Shown one piece after another: positions 61,395-64,000 of a stretch of 64,000 bases of DNA. Position 1 is the first letter of the stretch. The number at the start of each line of letters is the position of its first letter. The notes beneath the pieces were generated by a model. The model had not been told where the DNA came from. It did not search any database and saw only the letters and a list, made by a program, of their open reading frames with translations. The position numbers and the translations under genes were made by a program. The stretch comes from Streptomyces sp. NBC_00178 (lineage in GTDB: Bacteria > Actinomycetota > Actinomycetes > Streptomycetales > Streptomycetaceae): positions 6,601,501 through 6,665,500 of the forward strand of contig NZ_CP108143.1 of NCBI RefSeq assembly GCF_036206005.1, read 5' to 3'.

Positions 61395-61925
61395 TCAGTG
61401 CTGACGGCCGGTGCGCCGCCTGCGCAGGACGTAGACCGCGCCGGCCGCTGCCGCCGCCACCAGGGCCGACCCGGCGGCGATCTCCGTGGGGTCCATGGTG
61501 TCGACGCTGCCACCGAGGCCGCCCAGGACTCCGGCGGGAGACGCGGTGGAGCTGGTGGTGGGCGTGGTCGTGGGGGTGGTCGAGCCCGAAATCGTCAGAT
61601 TCGCCGACCGGGTGGTCGTCCCGCAGCGGAAGGTCACCTCGTAGACGGCACCTCTCCTGGCCTCCCGGTCGACCATGGCGGTCGCCGACCTGCCCCGCGG
61701 GATGGTCGTCGTGTCGAACACACCCGAGAACGCGGTCGCGTCGCTGGTGCAGCCCATGGCACCGAGGGTGACCGAGCCTCCCGGCGCGACCGTCGACGGG
61801 GTGATGGTCGGAGTGAACGAGGTGGATGTGCCGCCGGTGAGCGAATGGGCCGACGCGGCAGGTGTCATCGACAGGAAGGCGGCGGCGCCCAGCAGGGCGA
61901 CGGGTGCGACACGTATCGCGCGCAT
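61395..61925 (-). CDS. Second wall-protein-like secreted protein
   Basis: 176 residues: signal peptide ending ASA, domain with VAPGGSVTLGAMGC and VYEVTFRCG (two conserved Cys), a Thr/Ser/Pro linker and a C-terminal hydrophobic segment followed by YVLRRRRTGRQH. Similar in design to the 60612 gene product. GGAGG precedes the ATG. Confidence 0.78.
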   Translation of the reverse strand: MRAIRVAPVALLGAAAFLSMTPAASAHSLTGGTSTSFTPTITPSTVAPGGSVTLGAMGCTSDATAFSGVFDTTTIPRGRSATAMVDREARRGAVYEVTFRCGTTTRSANLTISGSTTPTTTPTTSSTASPAGVLGGLGGSVDTMDPTEIAAGSALVAAAAAGAVYVLRRRRTGRQH

Positions 61926-62111
61926 GGTGAAATCCTCCGGGTCCCGAGGGGCAGCCGCGGAACGGGTTTCCGCGAGGTATGAGAAATGCACCTCGATTCC
62001 CGAAACGGTAGAAGCGCCGCATATCACCCGCGATCGGGGTCAGGCGAATGGGGCAGCCATGTCCCCCGGCCGGCGGACCGGGCCGGGGGAGCGGTGGGGT
62101 CCGGTGCGTGG

Positions 62112-62879
62112 CTATCCGCCCGTGGCGTGCGGGAACAGGTCGACGAACGGGGCCGTCGTCGCGGAGATGCCCCGGCCGAAGGGGGCGTCGAAGTCCCAGA
62201 TCAGGAAGAGCAGGAAGGCAATGAGGACGCTGAAGAGGCCGGCCAGGAGGAGTTCGCGGAACGTTCTGCGGATCTGCAGCGTGAAGATCAGCCCGACCGT
62301 GACCAGAGCTCCCGTGATCAGGCCGAACCAGACGACCCCCGGCATGGTCGCGCCCGCGTTCTGCCCCCGTGATCCCCGGGCGTCGTCGACGGCGGCGACC
62401 TGGTCCACCAGTGGCTGGTAGGCCTGCCCCTCGTGGTCGTTGCGGGGTTTGTACTCGGTGACGTCGGCGCGCACCCGGTCGAGGAGCCTGGTGCCTTCCT
62501 CGGTGAGCGCCCCGTGGTCCGTCATGTACCTCCATTCGTCACCCACGACATGCGCGACATAGGCGTCGACGTCGCTGCGGATGCGGTCGCGGACCTCCAC
62601 CGGGTAGACGGCGGAGCGGGCGCTGACCTCGTGCAGGGCCTGTGCCTCGAGGCGTACGGATTCCTGGGCGGCGCTGCGGCCCTCCCAGACGCCGGCGATG
62701 GCGAGGCCGAGCACGATCGCGTAGACGACGCCGATCATCATCGTCATGTACTCGATGACGTCGGGTGTCTCGGAGGGGTCGTCGTCCTCCGCGAGCCGGC
62801 GATTGCTGAGGACTGCGATGGTCAGGACGACGGCGCACGCCGACGCCATGGCAATGGTCAGAACAAGCCATTCCGACAT
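62112..62879 (-). CDS. DUF4239 (bestrophin-like) membrane protein
   Basis: 255 residues with four membrane segments (two at each end), and a central helical region with VDVDAYVAHVVGDEWRYM-like sequence. DUF4239 is a bestrophin-like family; channel function is not demonstrated. Confidence 0.82.
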   Translation of the reverse strand: MSEWLVLTIAMASACAVVLTIAVLSNRRLAEDDDPSETPDVIEYMTMMIGVVYAIVLGLAIAGVWEGRSAAQESVRLEAQALHEVSARSAVYPVEVRDRIRSDVDAYVAHVVGDEWRYMTDHGALTEEGTRLLDRVRADVTEYKPRNDHEGQAYQPLVDQVAAVDDARGSRGQNAGATMPGVVWFGLITGALVTVGLIFTLQIRRTFRELLLAGLFSVLIAFLLFLIWDFDAPFGRGISATTAPFVDLFPHATGG

Positions 62880-62895
62880 GGGATCCCTTCCTGGG

Positions 62896-63474
62896 TCAGC
62901 GGGAGGAGCGGGGGCGCAGCACGGCCACGGCGAACACGGCCGGCGCGGTGATCAGAAGGGTGAGAGACACCAGTGACGGTCCGGACCGCGGTGTCTTGCG
63001 GGGTGGCTTGCGGTAGGCCGGCAGCGCCACCGGTGCGGGTGGGGCGGGGCGTGCGCTGGGTGGCGGCGGCGGTGCGGGCTCCGGCTTCGGCGGGGGCGGC
63101 GGTGGTGGTGCGGGCGGAGGGGGAGGTTCGGGCGCGGGCGGTGCTGGTGGAGGAGGCGGAGGGGGCGGGGGAGGCGGAGGTGGTGGAGGCGGGGGCGGAG
63201 GCGGTGGTGGAGGTGGAGGCGGGGGCGGAGGCGGTGGTGGAGGTGGAGGCGGGGGCGGTGGGGGAGGCGGCGGTTCGGGTTCCGGTTCGGGCTCGCCGAT
63301 GACCGCCGTGCACCGCCCCTCACCCGAGACGGCGATGGACGATCCGTCCTCCCCCTGCCCGATGGAGGCCACCGCGCAGTCGTCACCGAAGGCGGGCGGC
63401 GGGACGGCGAGCAGCACGAGCAGGGTGGTCGCTGTCAGCCGCCATATGCGTGATCCGTACACGCCGGGGAGCAT
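62896..63474 (-). CDS. Secreted surface protein with a 43-residue polyproline stalk
   Basis: 192 residues: signal peptide, a short N-terminal domain with two Cys (DDCAVASIGQ, GRCTAVIG), a PEPEPE run, 43 consecutive Pro codons (63145-63273) with more Pro/Ala/Glu/Lys after, and a C-terminal hydrophobic segment ending RPRSSR. The stalk could span the wall and hold the N-terminal domain outside. Start ATG 63474 with GGGGA close upstream. Confidence 0.7.
   Translation of the reverse strand: MLPGVYGSRIWRLTATTLLVLLAVPPPAFGDDCAVASIGQGEDGSSIAVSGEGRCTAVIGEPEPEPEPPPPPPPPPPPPPPPPPPPPPPPPPPPPPPPPPPPPPPPPPPPAPPAPEPPPPPAPPPPPPPKPEPAPPPPPSARPAPPAPVALPAYRKPPRKTPRSGPSLVSLTLLITAPAVFAVAVLRPRSSR
63185..63244. 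repeat. 30-bp tandem repeat encoding polyproline
   Basis: Two identical 30-bp units (63185-63214 and 63215-63244) plus most of a third. It is in-frame (10 codons per unit), so its length can change without breaking the protein. Confidence 0.85.
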
Positions 63475-63668
63475 GTTCCCCGCAGCCGCCGGACACGCGG
63501 CCGACCGAGGTGATTCCCCTGATGGTGGGGACATCCGGGGATTCGTGTTTGGACCCGGCAGAAGTTTCTCGGCGATGAATTGAACATCTGGACCCCGGCC
63601 GCCCGTACCTAGGGCCACGAAAGGCGCGGACTCGCGTCCCGGACGGCAGAAGGACAACGGGAGTCGAC

Positions 63669-64000
63669 ATGAATACCTGGCGGAACGCCTCTCTCGCGGT
63701 GACCGCGGCGGCCCTCCTGGCGCTGACGACGGCGTGCGGTCAGGAGCAGGGACCCGCGTCACCCAACGGCCAGCCGGTGGGCAACGCGGCCGCCCAGGCG
63801 CCGGCCGACAGCGGTTACGGCTCGGACGGCGGCTACGGATCCGACGTGGGGGCGGACAGCGCGCCCAAGGAGGCAGGCCAACTCGCGGTGTGGGACAGCA
63901 AGAAGCTCGGCGAGGTGCTGACCGACAGCGAGGGCTTCACGCTCTACCGGTTCGACAAGGACACGGCCGAACCGCCCAAGTCGAACTGCGAGGGGGACTG
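63669..64000 (+). CDS. Lipoprotein of the COG4315/SCO0930-like type (3' end outside window)
   Basis: 110 residues visible. Lipobox TTAC, then a Gly/Ser/Tyr region (GYGSDGGYGSD) and the repeat LAVWDSKKLGEVLTDSEGFTLYRFD, the family's Yx(F/W/Y)xxD-containing unit. Function unknown, probably redox or heme-associated in some members. GGGAG before the ATG at 63669. Confidence 0.82.
   Translation, partial: MNTWRNASLAVTAAALLALTTACGQEQGPASPNGQPVGNAAAQAPADSGYGSDGGYGSDVGADSAPKEAGQLAVWDSKKLGEVLTDSEGFTLYRFDKDTAEPPKSNCEGD

Noticed and set aside
1..64000. tRNA, rRNA, insertion sequences and prophage genes
   Set aside because: I saw no transposase, integrase or phage structural protein motifs, and no tRNA-like cloverleaf on reading; a tRNAscan and Infernal run would settle this.

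Overview
The window is a high-GC actinobacterial chromosome segment, almost certainly Streptomyces. Coding frames have a strong third-position G/C bias, there are many GTG and TTG starts, genes often overlap by 4 bp, and several promoters appear leaderless. The protein set is also typical: a SigB/SigF-type sigma factor, SpoIIE phosphatases, Rpf-like cell-wall enzymes, a class F sortase, a ROK repressor and DUF5709. I saw no rRNA, tRNA, CRISPR array or insertion sequence.

Left part (1-18 kb). An edge-truncated flavin monooxygenase, an ABC exporter half-transporter and a small acidic DUF5709 protein precede the most interesting block. Ten translationally coupled genes (4540-15993) lie behind a promoter whose spacer is filled by an AT-rich palindrome resembling actinobacterial Zur/Fur-type boxes. 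They encode an ATP-grasp ligase, a DUF4213/DUF364 (putative heavy-metal chelation) protein, a cysteine-synthase-like PLP enzyme, a dipeptide-epimerase-like enolase-superfamily enzyme, an MFS exporter, a SAM methyltransferase and a complete peptide/nickel-type ABC importer. A MurE-like ligase follows. I read this as an undescribed metal-repressed system that makes, exports and re-imports a small metallophore. The enzyme families and gene order are visible; the product is inference.

Middle part (18-33 kb). Two decayed gene remnants flank an HD-domain protein. Then come a secreted S1 protease, a DUF1996 protein, and a sugar ABC importer plus GH1 beta-glucosidase operon divergent from a ROK regulator. 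A LacI-family regulator, an Rpf-LysM-M23 cell-wall hydrolase and a DMT transporter follow. A palindrome with core GAGAGCGCTCTC recurs upstream of the protease, near both ends of the DUF1996 gene and upstream of the LacI gene, suggesting one regulon.

Stress and signalling block (33-47 kb). RsbW-like protein, response regulator, CHASE3 histidine kinase, REC-PP2C phosphatase and SigB/SigF-like sigma factor all lie on the minus strand and form a partner-switching module. They are followed by an MFS transporter, an unusual zinc-ribbon SDR protein without the catalytic Tyr, a 57-residue small protein, a lipase-maturation-factor membrane protein, a YndJ-DUF1990 operon with a twin palindromic operator, and a large PAS-GAF-PP2C-HATPase regulator.

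Right part (47-64 kb). WS/DGAT acyltransferase, Fpg/Nei glycosylase, a short anti-sigma-like protein, and a LytTR regulator plus DUF485-like protein, sodium:solute symporter and LytS-type kinase. Next are an ECF sigma factor whose 3' end overlaps a convergent zinc-finger anti-sigma-like gene, a CapA-like lipoprotein, a universal stress protein, a polysaccharide deacetylase, a class F sortase with two wall-protein-like neighbours, a DUF4239 membrane protein, a surface protein with a 43-residue proline run, and a lipoprotein cut by the right edge.
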